Position numbers and translations under genes: made by a program. Shown here in pieces: positions 1 to 13,100 of a stretch of DNA of 64,000 nt (within the stretch, counting starts at the first letter, position 1; each line of letters opens with the position of its first letter). The notes under the pieces are model-generated. The model ran no database searches. It saw only the letters and a list, made by a program, of their open reading frames with translations, and was not told where the DNA came from. Origin of the DNA: Pomphorhynchus laevis (Eukaryota; Acanthocephala; Palaeacanthocephala; Echinorhynchida; Pomphorhynchidae); NCBI GenBank assembly GCA_012934845.2, contig WNNJ02000726.1, positions 240,318 to 304,317 of the forward strand. The letters are read 5' to 3'.

Positions 1-175
1 ACATGTTATTATTGACCTGTGGACTTTGTTTTCCCGGTAATATGACCTCTGTTAGATATACTGAAACTATGTATTATTGGTTACGACTTTACTATTATTT
101 TTTCTTATTTTCTTAAAAAAGGGAGAAGTTTGCATCCCAAGGTGTTTACACTTTAAAATGTAAGAAAATTGTAAG
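1..175 (+). repeat. PLE-associated leader segment
   Basis: This segment recurs in reverse orientation at about 34920-35092 and, more diverged, at 15350-15415. In both of those places it abuts the 3' terminal sequence of the Penelope-like element family that fills this window. I infer that it is the 5' leader (or pseudo-LTR part) of that PLE family, seen where one unit follows another head to tail. No coding capacity is visible. The window edge cuts it, so the upstream junction cannot be seen. Confidence 0.5.
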
Positions 176-640
176 TAACTTTAATCAACAACTTTTAACA
201 AGTCCATTATGTTTTGTTTTGTTTATAATTATATTAAATACATAGACTCAGTTAGCTGATTATATTCAGTTAGCTGAGTCAATTAGCTGACTCAGTTAGC
301 TATCATCAACCAGAAAATAGTAAAATATATAAATCAACACAATAATATTAAAAAAATTAAAATCATTAGAAAAAATCATCATAAAAAATCTTATAACAAT
401 TATTTATTTTATTATTTAATTATTAAATTTCAATTTTTTATTTTTTATTTTAAATTTCAATTTTTTATTTTTTATTTTTAATTTCAATTTTTTATTTTAA
501 CTTGATATAAATTATAACAAATCTAAAAATAATTATTTATTTTATTATTTTATTATTAAAATTTGATTTAGCATTATGTTTTGTTTATTTTATAATTATA
601 TTAAATATGTAGACTCAGTTAGCTGATTTGAATTATTTGA
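176..640 (+). mobile_element. PLE 3' end fragments
   Basis: Positions about 237-300 carry several copies of the PLE terminal motif (ACTCAGTTAGCTGA). Positions 301-345 match the last codons of the intact PLE protein (around 58435-58490). Positions 395-632 match its AT-rich 3' untranslated tail, including partial tandem copies of a TTTCAATTTTTTATTTT block. The tail ends again with the terminal motif. This is a truncated, rearranged 3' end rather than a functional unit. Confidence 0.7.
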
Positions 641-1414
641 GGAACAAAGAAAATGCCGTTTGTTTTTCGTAGATTGTAAACAAAAATGTAAATAATTACT
701 GGAGCTGGATCAAAGAAAGGAGGTTAACAGAGGTTTGCGAAATATCAAATAAAAATTTCTTCTTTCATTGATACAGCTACAATACTTATAAGAATATTAA
801 AAACATAAGAATATAATAAAATTATTTTGAAATAATCAAATTACAAAAATATTTAAAATTATATTAAGATATTAAAATTATCTTTATTTCTATAAAAAAG
901 TAAAACCATATCAAATTATTAAGCAGCTGCTACCGCCATTTTCAAATAATTAAATTTTTATGCTAAGATTTATTTTTTGGCTGCAACAATGTTATCGCAA
1001 TGATAATATTGCGTTGGGATATTGCAACGCAATTGATAATTAAAAAAATCGATATTGACAAATGGGTTTTATTTTGATGGCTTATTGTTACTATTTGGAA
1101 CTTCATAATATTGGATTTTACGAATTCGTCGAACTGGCATTAAATTAGTGTCCAAATTGATTTTAGTATTTAAATTGATTTGCAGCAAACTGATATTCAT
1201 TCCAAAATTACATTAAAATCCAATATAACAAGCAATATGCAGTGCTTGTTATATGCAATATTAAAACAACAATAATAAATCACTTATTTAATGCCGTTAT
1301 ATAAACAAATTGTAATATTAAAATGAGTCATATAGTCTAATAATCTTATAATCTAATAAACAATTCAATGTCAAAACTTGTTTTACCAGTTTTTCAAAAC
1401 TTGTTTATTGAAGT
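641..1414. other. AT-rich sequence without recognisable gene
   Basis: No open frame, RNA gene or clear repeat was recognised. It lies between two PLE fragments and 5' of the first NOL6 exon seen, so it could belong to an upstream NOL6 intron. Confidence 0.4.
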
Positions 1415-2460
1415 TCCAAAAAAATAATTAAAGTAATTAGAGCACACTTTAAAGAATATTGTAAGGTAGTCAAAATTAATACTGATATAAAACACTATTT
1501 TAATATTAATTCTCTAAAAGAATTTTTAGAAATTATTTTAAGAAAAGATATGCATATATATGCAATAATAACTATAACCCCTATCTAATTAAAATACCAT
1601 CATCAAATAAATATAAAGATATGGATAAAATCGAATAAATAGAATCCTTAAATATTTTAATAAATCAAAATTATTTAAAAGTTGGGGCATACTTATTTAG
1701 ACAATAAAGATGTTTCAATGGGGGTAATAGTACCCCAATTAAAGGTGACTTATTTTTATGCCATATAGAATATGAATTTGTTCGTAACCGTGTAAGCAAT
1801 AAATAAAATTATAAAAAGATATGAAATATATGTTTCGTTACATTGATGATATATGTGTATTTAACTCTAGCAATTTTTGTTCAATAAGTGAACAAATTTA
1901 TCCAGAAAGCCTTATTCTTAAGAAAACCAATATTAATGATAAAGAAGGTGTATATCTAGATATGAACATTAAATTAACATTAACTAAAACTACTATTAAT
2001 TTATATCGTAAAGATGACATATTTAAATTTACAAGAAACATATTTTTGCATGAGCATTCATGCATACCATATAATATAAAATATAATACATTAAATAATG
2101 AAATTTTAAGAATTGCAACAATATGTAATGATATTGGTTTTCATATAAACCAACACAATAATATAAAGAATAAATTTAAACTCTTAAGTGGCAAATTTTT
2201 ATGGATGGATAATAAATAATATACTTTGTATTAGAATAAGATACTAGATAGTTTTATCAAAGGAAATACATCATTAGCATGTATTTGGCCTCGCTGCTAT
2301 GTTGGGTAGAAGAGTTAGGGGCCGAAACCTGATAACACAGCAGTTTCTCCAGATGACCTCTAATTCTTATTCTGATACAACGTCTGTTATTTATTAGTCA
2401 ATTCATAAAAATGACGTTTATTTTAAATTTCATGTTTTTATTTTAACTTGATTAATATAA
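1415..2460 (+). mobile_element. Decayed PLE 3' half (RT fragment plus 3' UTR)
   Basis: This is a degenerate copy of the C-terminal half of the intact PLE at 55825-58539. Positions 1821-2219 still encode 132 residues containing the RT motif C (RYIDDICVF) and the thumb region, with an internal deletion of about 30 codons before the end. Upstream (1430-1800) the same frame is recognisable but interrupted by stops. Positions 2220-2450 are the element's 3' UTR with its characteristic GAGTTAGGGGCCGAAACC block. It is a dead copy. Confidence 0.85.
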
Positions 2461-2884
2461 AATATAATACAGTAAATAATGAAATTTGAATATTAATATT
2501 AAATTTGATATGAATATTAAATTAGCATCAATATGACATCGTAAAGATGTCATATTTAAATTTAGAAGAAACATATTTTTGCATGAGCATTCGTGCATAC
2601 CATGATGACATAACATGACATCTCAGTCAAACGTTCTAAATAAAATTGAATTAATAGAATCCTTAAATATTTTGATAAATCAAAATTATTTAAAAGTAGG
2701 GACATCTATATTTAGACAAGTAAAAGGTGTTCCAATGGGTGGTAATAGTAGCCCAATTATAGCTGACTTGTTTTTAAGCTTTATAGAATATGAATTTGTT
2801 CATAACTGTGTAAAAACTAAATCTAAAACATTTAAAAGGAAAATGATATTCACTCGTATTGTTCGCCTCGAGCAAATTAAATAA
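2461..2884 (+). mobile_element. Rearranged PLE RT fragment
   Basis: A short piece matching the thumb region (2530-2605) precedes a piece matching RT motif B (2636-2830, with VKGVPMGGNSSP), so the order is reversed relative to the intact protein. The 89-codon open frame at 2615-2884 is this fragment and not a host gene. Confidence 0.8.
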
Positions 2885-4029
2885 AGGAGTTATTAAAATA
2901 AATAATCAAATAAAGGAGTTACAATTATTATATTACTATTATAAAATAATAATTGTAATGGATAGATAATCGTGTTAATTATAGGAAATTTTCCAATTAA
3001 ATTATAATTAATTAGAAAATTATTATTTTCCAATTATATGATAATATAAATTTGATTTATGTATTGTTATATCAATATTTTATTATTAATTATCAATATG
3101 CAACAATATTTTTTATAATATTTTTTGTAATAAAATATTTTTATATTTTATAGTATTTTTATAATATTTTTGATTAAAAAATTTTATATTTTGAATATTA
3201 ATGGATTAATATTTAATATTAATTTAATAATATTTAATATGTAATTGATATTTAATTAAATATTCTATATTTTATATATAAAAATATATTAATCTTTTTA
3301 TATTTGTCTTAATTTGCATGTAGATTAGTTTTTAATAATATGGTCAAATGATTCAAAAGGAAACAATGGCGGTACATAACTTTCTGATGATTCCAAGTTT
3401 ACCATCGCACGGCGGTAGCGGATGAAACAATACTAATATATCAGGTTAAAAACTTACCTGTTCTTAGTCAAGGTGTATTGAGTTGGAAGTAATGAAGGAA
3501 TGTTACCTTAGCTGGTTTATGATACTTACTGATTATATATTAACTGAATTTTTGTCGTCTGAACACAAAGTTCAAGCCAAAACTTTAATCGCGATACAAT
3601 TTATATATCAATGATATTTTTAAATATGGATCGTTTATTAATATTAAAAGTAAGAATTATAAAATGTTTTGGATTATGTCTTTCTATATAGATTCTTAAT
3701 TGATTGATAAAACACACGCTCAACATGTGTTTGTAAAATTTAATTTTGAAGGGTTGTCTTTTCTAAGAGTTTTTCCCGGAGTTTATTTCAATGTGATCTC
3801 ACCTCCTTTCTCCTGACGTATGAGAAATGTCTTGAACTCATCACTAATTTTCAAGTCAATTTTTCTTAATTAGTGCTTTTACCATATCATCCCTTATGAG
3901 GCCAGTATTACACGTATCCATAACTGCTAAGTGAAAATAGCTTTTAAAAACTACAGTAAACAACTCGTATTAACTTTTTATTTTCGTATTTGATTACATC
4001 AGTTTTTTTACACAGCATTCTTATTTTAG
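2885..4029. other. Probable NOL6 intron, no recognised feature
   Basis: AT-rich sequence with palindromic ATATT-type runs at 3100-3300. I looked for an upstream NOL6 exon (the region preceding the first recognised one) and did not find a convincing one. A splice acceptor (TTATTTTAG) ends at 4029. Confidence 0.4.
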
Positions 4030-4151
4030 CATCTACCGACAAGCTGTCGATATGTTTTGAGGGATCTTTTAATGATCAGTTAGATAAGCTTAAACATATG
4101 TTCGCATGCATCATATTATGGAAGGATGGATGCTACAATATTTGTCATAAC
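4030..4151 (+). CDS. NOL6: NOL6 exon a
   Basis: The acceptor TTATTTTAG ends at 4029 and the donor GTCAGT starts at 4152. The first two bases complete a codon begun in an unseen upstream exon. The peptide STDKLSICFEGSFND resembles the animal NOL6 stretch around the conserved 'SLCL' segment. Only this donor gives a phase that joins the next exon. Confidence 0.7.
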
Positions 4152-7100
4152 GTCAGTACTGGGTCATTCAGAATGGCAAGTTTAATGGGCATCTGCATAT
4201 TCTATAACTCATCTTCATGATTAGCTACAATTCGAAGCCAGACGATCTTTAGAACTGCTTGACCGTGACAATGGATTTCATAATGTGTTCATCGATGCAT
4301 TAACTTCTGATCTGTATTTTGATAATTTTGTTAGGTAAGATTGGTGATCTTCCACAATATCGTGTTTATAGTATTTGTGAAGTTTATAAGATTAATACGA
4401 TAAACTTGTTGTAGTTTATCGGAATTGTTGCATGCAGATAAAGATACTTCACAGATCCTTTGATTTTTCGAAGCGTGATTTTTTCTATAAGTTAATGTTG
4501 CGAACATAGATTTTATGTATTCATGACATGTCCTGGCCAAACTAGTAATCGTGATTTAGCACTTTATCTTGACAATATTTTAAATTATTCAATTATAATT
4601 TTATTTTAATTTAAAGCTAAATGTCTTTAAAGAAAATATATCATTTGCATATTTGCAAATGATAAAGTTTTTACTATTTCGTAAGAGCCTCTTAAATTTT
4701 ATCGTTTGATATTTTAGCTTTCTAAACAATTTTTTAAATGATTATTTTATTTCTAGCCGATTTTTTATAAAGTGTAGCTAAATTATTAATATAAATTATT
4801 CGTTTGTTTTTAATGCATTTGATTTGAAAATATTTTTTTTGTCGAAAAATATACGAAAAATGTAAAAAATATGTTTGAAAATTTATTTATTTTTTATTTT
4901 TATCCCCATTTTATTTTATTATTTGCTTTAAAATAAATCGTACATTTGTATTTGATTAGCTTTATATTTTTTATTCTACCAATTCGTTAAATAAAGAATA
5001 GGTAGAATATTCTTCATATAAAGAATATTTTTTTGTCGAAAAATATACGAAAAAAGTAAAAAAATGTTTGAAAATTTATTTATTTTTTATTTTTATGTAA
5101 AAAATAAAATATAAAAAGTTTAAATTTGATTTGAAAATATTTTTTTTGTCGAAAAATATACGAAAAATGTAAAAAATATGTTTGAAAATTTATTTATTTT
5201 TTATTTTTATCCCCATTTTATTTTATTATTTGCTTTAAAATAAATCGTACATTTGTATTTGATTAGCTTTATATTTTTTATTCTACCAATTCGTTAAATA
5301 AAGAATAGGTAGAATATTCTTCATATAAAGAATATTTTTTTGTCGAAAAATATACGAAAAAAGTAAAAAAATGTTTGAAAATTTATTTATTTTTTATTTT
5401 TATGTAAAAAATAAAATATAAAAAGTTTAAATTTGATTTGAAAATATTTTTTTTGTCGAAAAATATACGAAAAATGTAAAAAATATGTTTGAAAATTTAT
5501 TTATTTTTATTTTTATCCCCATTTTATTTTATTATTTGCTTTAAAATAAATCGTACATTTGTATTTGATTAGCTTTATATTTTTTATTCTACCAATTCGT
5601 TAAATAAAGAATAGGTAGAATATTCTTCATATAAATGCATATTCTTTATTTGATAAAGAATATGCATTTAATTTTGTATTCAACATCAAATAACTAATAG
5701 ATTATTTATTTGACTTTTCATTTAAATATTTTCAAAATTAATAAACGAAAACATTGCTTTTGTTTTGAACAAAATTAATTACATCAAAATAAATCGTACA
5801 TTTGTATTTGATTATATTATTTGATTATTTTATATTTTTTTATCCTACGTATTTAGGTTTGAGATAGATTGTGATAACACTGATACAGATGCTGCTGATT
5901 TTTGCAATTTAAATGTAATTCTAACAAAATACAAGCTTTTTACCCTGATTGAACAAGCCTTAACGGATAGATTATCGTTCGCTGTTTATCTTTCCCCTCG
6001 TTCACTATGTGTAAGATTATAAAATGTGTTTGTTTGGCAATTTATCACGTTTTTAGTGGTCGTATGATGCTGTTATTCCAATTTGCAACACTCTAACATT
6101 GGGAATTCTATTTACTGAGCATTCTGACCGTTTAATCGATAGATGTCATTCTATAGAAAATGTATGTCTCTTAAATACTCTTTATATGCAATTTTAATTA
6201 TTTTTATAAACTTGATAACGCATATGTTGAATTTAATTTGTTTGGACGCTTAGAATTGTTTTGAAGACTTATTTTTTTTAACTTAGATGCTAATATTTAA
6301 TGGCAACATGGGTCTTTTTTCGCCATTTAGTACAACGTATATTCGTTATAATGTCTGACATTTGGCTCAATACCTATTTCAACAGCTTCCACGTTTTGTC
6401 AAATTAAATTACAAGAAATACTGCAATAATTACGATGTAATTATTGCCGCATAATTACGATGCATTTATTAAGTAATTTCTAATAATAAAAAGAACACAT
6501 CGTCGAACACAATGAAGAGTTATCGCTTGCGAAAGTGGAATTTGTTAGACTTCGCTGTTGTTAATACTCCTGCTACTATTAATAAGTGCGAGTATGCGTA
6601 ACATGTGCTGGGTGGAATTGCAGCATTTGGAAGTCACAGTCCCAATATAATTCCAAAACTACACTTCGAGAGAAAAGTTCTTGTGTGGATTCTGTTCAGT
6701 TTCCCATAATCAGGAGTTTACAGCCAGAATAAAAGGGTTGGAATTACAATTAGGTATCATGCCTACCGAGATGGATAATATGAAAGTGAGAAGTTTATTA
6801 AGGGTCAAATTATAATCCCTGATTATCTCACTGATTGTTATTATCTCTGATTCTCTCACTCCTCCAGAGATCGCTTCCAGATCATTAAATTACAATAAAT
6901 AAGACAATAATTACGATATTCATTCATTAAATGTTACGAATAGTATTCACTTGCAGAGTTCAATTACCACTCATATTTTTTCTTAAATGTTAGCTTTATA
7001 TTTTGTATTGAAATACAAATTTCTAATTATTAATCCCAACTTTATTATCGAATTATTAAATATTGCTCATTTCTAAATGATTATATATTTCTTTTAATTA

Positions 7101-10100
7101 AACGTATAAAGTGATAAAATAAAAGTTTACAATTTAGAATTTTTTAAATCCGATATTTTGATAGCTGATACCTCAATTTAAGAAACGAGGTGTTGAGTTG
7201 CTGTATTTTATTGACGGCATTAACGATTGCCAAATAATGGAAAAAAAATTTATGATATTTTTAATGATAAAGATTTGACAATTTATATATCTCAACAATG
7301 CAGATTTTTTCCCAAAGTATTTTTAATTTTGTAAGCGAAGAAATTCGTAATTTTGCTGTTAAGAATGCTTCATTTAAACAATTCTGGGGAGATGTTGTTT
7401 CCCTACGACGATTTAACGACGGCACAATTACTGAAGCAGTCCACTGGCCCTGTAACAATATGGATGATAAATTACATGTTTGGACTCGAATAATACGCTA
7501 TGTCCTTAAACGGTATATCTTAGATTTATTAAAAATTTTATAAACTTAATTTAATACATTTATTTATTAAAGTAGAGTTGATTGAAATGCCGCGCGTTTA
7601 CTTTAACGATTAATCTAATGCGCATACAAATGCTCTGTAAAGGTAATATGTATATTACCTTTACAAAGCATTACTTTTATGTTGCCTGTATGTTGGTTAC
7701 CTTGTTAAAGTGAAACCTTGTCGTACAAACATCGTTTAAGATCACTCGATAATGGATTTAATTGATGCAAAGAACATTGTAGTTTACCAATAATTGTAAA
7801 CCATAAAAATCATGTTATATTAAAATCATATTAAATTATATTATTTTATATATTATATATTGTAAATATATATCATATTATATCATTAAAATCATATTTT
7901 TATTAAAAAAATAATATATGTATTATAATAATATATAATAAATATATATTTATTTATATAATAAATAACATAATTATCGGTTGTCTTTGTATATTATAAT
8001 GTGCAAAGAAAACCGATAATTATCACTGTTAACACTTTTTTTATCAATATTCGGAAGTCTTTATCTGTTATCACTTCTTTTATCTATTATCGGTGATCTT
8101 ATCTATTATCGGTTGTATTTTTCTATTATCTCTCTTTATCTAATATCGGTTGTCTTTATCTATTATCGGTTGTGTTTGTATATTATCGGTTGTCTTTATC
8201 TATTATCGGTTGTCTTTGCATATTATCGGTTGTCTTTGCATATTATCGATTGTCTTTATCTGTAATCACTTTTCTTTATCAATTATCGGAAGTCTTTATC
8301 TGTTATCACTTTTCTTTATCTTTTATCGGTGGTCTTATCTTCTATCGGTTGTATTTTTCTATTATCTGTCTTTATCTAATATCGGTTGTCTTTATCTATT
8401 ATCGGTTGTCTTTATCTATTATCGGTTGTCTTTATCTATTATCGGTTGTCTTTATCTATTATCGGTTGTCTTTATCTATTATCGGTTGTCTTTATCTATT
8501 ATCGGTTGTCTTTATCTATTATCGGTTGTCTTTATCTATTATCGGTTGTCTTTATCTATTATCGGTTGTCATTATCAGTTAAAAGTTGTCTGTATATATT
8601 ATCGGTTGTCTTTATCTATTATCGGTTGTCTTTATCTATTATCGGTTGTCTTTATCTATTATCGGTTGTCTTTATCTATTATCTGTTGTCTTTATCTATT
8701 ATCGGTTGTCTTTATTTATTATCGGTTGTCATTATCAGTTAAAAGTTGTCTGTATATATTATCGGTTGTCTTTATCTGTTATCTGTTGTCTATATCTATT
8801 ATCGGTTGTCTTTATCAGTTCTAAGTAATCTTTATCTATTATCGGTTGTCTTTATCTATTTTCGGTTGTTCTATCTATTATCGGTTGTCTTTATCTATTT
8901 TCGGTTGTTCTATCTATTATCGGTTGTCTTGATCAGTTATAAGTAGTCTTTATCTATTATCAATTGTCTTTATCTAATATCGGTTCTCTTAATCTATTAT
9001 CGGTTGTACTTAACTATTATCGGTTGTCTTTATCTACTATCGGTTGTATTTATCTATTATCGGTTGTCTTTGTCTGTTATAAGTTATCTTTATCAAATAT
9101 CGGTTGTCTTTATCTGTTATCTGTTGTCTATATCTATTATCGGTTGTCTTTATCAGTTCTAAGTAATCTTTATCTATTATCGGTTGTCTTTATCTATTTT
9201 CGGTTGTTCTATCTATTATCGGTTGTCTTTATCTATTTTCGGTTGTTCTATCTATTATCGGTTGTCTTGATCAGTTATAAGTAGTCTTTATCTATTATCA
9301 ATTGTCTTTATCTAATATCGGTTCTCTTAATCTATTATCGGTTGTACTTAACTATTATCGGTTGTCTTTATCTACTATCAGTTGTATTTATCTATTATCG
9401 GTTGTCTTTGTCTGTTATAAGTTCTCTTTATCAAATATCGGTTGTCTTTATCTATTATCAGTTGTCTGTATCTATTATCGGTTGTCTTTATTTATTATCT
9501 GTTGTCATTGTATATTTTTCGTTGTCTTTATCTATTATCTGTTGTCATTGTATATTTTCCGTTGTCTTTATCTATTATCGGTTGTCTTTATCATTTATTA
9601 TTTGTCCTTATCTTATATCGGCTGTCTTTATATATTATCGGTTGTCTTTTTCATTTATAAGTTGTCTTTATCTGATATCGGTTGTCCTTATCGGATCTTT
9701 TCAGTTTGACGCACTTTGTCTAAATTACGCAAAAGCCTGTTTATTGTACATCTTTATTTTGAGAAATGCGTTTTGGTTAAAAAAAATTTTAATTTTTTCG
9801 TAAAAATTTCATTTTAATTATAAATTTCAATGTTAGAAACTTATTTTTTTTGTATTTTTCATGGATTTGTTCAATGCTCTCACTAAAAAACATACAATTT
9901 TTTTATTTTTTTTTCAAAAAGTAATTTGAATTTGAAATATCTTAAAATTTTGCAATGATAACATATAATTTTTATTGCGTTATCGTAATCAACACAGTTA
10001 TATTAGCTTAATTTAAAAATATTAATATATTTGAATTATTCAAAAAATGTTATTAAAAATGTGTTGTCAAAATAAACGAACGGACTAAACGAATGGACTG

Positions 10101-13100
10101 AACGAACTGAACAAACGAACTGAACGAATGGATTGATACAATAATACATTAAATCCATTGATCCCGAATAATGCATTGAATCCATCTTTTTGCAACTGAT
10201 CTTCATTATTCCTTTTATATTCCCTTTCCTCCCCTCCGCTTGATGTCGGTGGACCTCAACAGTTGGGGTCTTATTTACTGGAATAGTGAATGAGGTCCCA
10301 AATTGTTTATGGTCAGCGACATCAAGCGGAGGGGAGGAAAAGGCTATAGATATGTGATTAAACTGTGCGGTTGTATTCAATAGGACAAGCAGATTCAAAA
10401 AACGTTTTACTTATAACCTTTTTACCGAATAAGTAAAATTATTGACAAAGCTTAAAATTTCTTAGACAATCGAATATGAACTCTAATTTATTGTCATTTC
10501 GATGACGTCTGTGCCAAATGAATTAAACTAAATATGAAGCGATCATTGAGCGATGTGTACCCCATCACTTTCTTTTTACTGATTTAAGCTAATTCCACGT
10601 AGACTCAATTTGTTGAGTATGAATTCCTTCTGAGCTAGCAAACTCAACGGAATGATTTGCAGTGCAGTGTTCAAATATGTATCTTTCTAGGCTTTGCACA
10701 CCACAATACCCTTTCCATAGATCTGAATGAATGATCGATCCAGGTAGTATGCACTGTTTTATGCATTTGTTTAGAGTTTTTGGATTTCTATGATCGACAG
10801 CAAAAAGAAACACTTTAGATGTCTCTACACACGCCATTGAATACCCATTGTTGTGGAAGCATGCGTCCCCTATTATATTTCCGACGGGCGAAAACTGTTT
10901 CATCGATCTCAACTATTATATTTTCGCCTTCTATCTTACATGGATTCTGTAATATTTCATCGGCACAAGCTTCGCGCATGTAACTATTGTAGTCAACGGT
11001 CGTGCTGTGATCAATCGCTAATTCTTTTTAAACAAAGTCCCACTTCGAATTGTAGTTCAAACGGAGCATTTCGATTTTTGGCATCTCCAATATACCTTAT
11101 TACCTCTGACACTTAATGTCATTAGATGCTTATGCCAGCATCTTATTCCTACAAAAGAAGATAAATATATAATTATTACGAACCAAATATAACTATTTCA
11201 TACTACTTGGAATTAATCGATAATTATGTAAAAACTCGACCGCATCTAATTCTGTAGAAATGTTTCGCAATATCCACTCTAAATTAATATTAGACATCTA
11301 AAATTATGCAGTTATTCAAATAATAGCATCAAATTTTTACAACAACAATCGATTGATCGATCAAAATTGAAAAAATAAAAAATATTTGCAATTAATTTGG
11401 AATAACTTTTTAAAGCAATATACAAATAACTACATATTTAAAATATAGGCCATAGTTGATGTAGCGATTAGAATGGCGCAATAAAAATAATAGGGTAGTA
11501 TTGGAATTTTTCGAGATATTTTGAAATAAAATCTATAATTTTATGAAAAAAAACAAAATTTAAATATTAAAATTTTTAGCCACAAACGCATTTCTCCCAA
11601 ACAATTTATACGCCATTTGAAAGAGCACATTAAGATGTACAATAAACAGGCTTTTTTGCGTTATTTGAACAAAGTACGCCAAACTGAAAAGATCATCTTT
11701 ATCTTATATTTATCTATTATCGACTGCCATTTTTCCAATTTTAGTTTGAAGTGAGTTTTTATAAATCCAGCATTTCGCTCCCTCGACAATTTTTACATGT
11801 TTTGAAATATCATCTTTGACAATTTCAGCTTTTATTTCTGTAATGACAGGCACATTTATGAATTTAATAAATGAGAATATATTGTTTCTACAAATTACAT
11901 ATGGAATATTAAAATAAGTATTTTTTTCCGAATCGCGCGAGTTAGATTAAAATTATTTTGTCAATGATTTATATAAAACCCATATTTAAGTCTGTTTAAT
12001 AATTGAGGAGTAATATTTTCTAAAACGGTAATATTCTAAAATATCATTAATTTCAATGATATTAATAAGATTGATAACATAATGAATAAATTTATCTCTT
12101 CTTCACCTGCTTATCTATCACAGAGAGGTCGCTGCTGCCAACAACTTCTTTCTCAACGAACGATTTTGGGCCATCTCGTGAACTATATCGGTCGCTATTA
12201 CCAGGGCATTCATGTCCTCCTTGAAGCAAACGTTTCAGCGTTTCTTTGGCTTTTTTCGACGTTCTTGATAGTGAATTTGCTGGCATGTTTTGTTCTGGCG
12301 TTTTTTTACAGCCGGATGCCCTTCCTACCGCCGAACTTCCTCCTTTTTCAGCCGGACTTGGGACCGTCCTTGCCGGAGTTAATAAATAAATTTATGTAAT
12401 TCAATTTAATATTTATATATTAGATAGTAATATAATTGTTAATTTTTATAATATTAATAATATTAATATTAATATTCAATAATTGTTAACAATAATTGTT
12501 AACATCGCTTTTAAGAAATAATATTTTTTTAAAAATATTAAAAAAATAATATTATCTAAAAAATAATATTATCTAAATACCAAATTATTTATATTTTAAT
12601 TATTGAGCTTTTTTTAACACAATCATAGTCACTTACCGGATGTACTTGATGTCAGCTTTACTTCTAATCAATTTGACGAATATGTTACTTATCCAAGCCG
12701 TTTAATGTCAAATTTGCAGAACCTTAACCGAGAGCGAATTAATATTATAAATGAGTTTTCCGAATTGTTACACGGTATACAGGGATTGCCTTTAACTATT
12801 CAATCTGTATGGCCAGTATTATCACCGACTTTCCGTAATTCAAATCCAAATGATGATCGTGCAAGGTCGATACCCATGGTATGCCGTCTTGAATATTCAG
12901 GACGCTGGCCTAAAGATTTAGATGCCGTCCGCAGACTTATTCACGCTCTAAATATTCGTATCAGTCAATCACTAAGAAAGAAAAATCTTTATTGCCGCCT
13001 TAGCGAGTGGAAAGGCAGTCAATATGTCTTAGTTACATACAAACAGCTAACGTTCCGTATAATTTTATTTTCCAATGCTGAATTACGTTTAGCAATGAAC

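Larger units (their letters stand above)
9694..11694 (-). mobile_element. Merlin-superfamily DNA transposon (broken)
   Basis: Long terminal inverted repeats match over about 100 bp: 9694-9800 against the reverse complement of 11580-11694, both outer ends reading GATCTTTTCAGTTTG. Minisatellite-type sequence (TTTATCTATTATCG) continues for about 40 bp to the right of 11694, so the element inserted into the minisatellite. Possible flanking duplications (CCTTATC and CTTTATC) cannot be told from the repeat itself. A minus-strand transposase remnant lies inside. The whole is about 2.0 kb, a normal Merlin size. Confidence 0.8.

Noticed and set aside
8150-9803. Several overlapping open frames coding for hydrophobic, repetitive membrane-like proteins
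   Set aside because: They are translations of the 20-bp minisatellite in all three frames. Their periodicity (20 residues per three units) comes from the repeat, not from a protein.
12082-12399. A plus-strand frame with a hydrophobic segment, possible membrane protein
   Set aside because: The opposite strand is equally open with more ordinary composition. No signal of a gene (splice sites, homologue) could be found for either.
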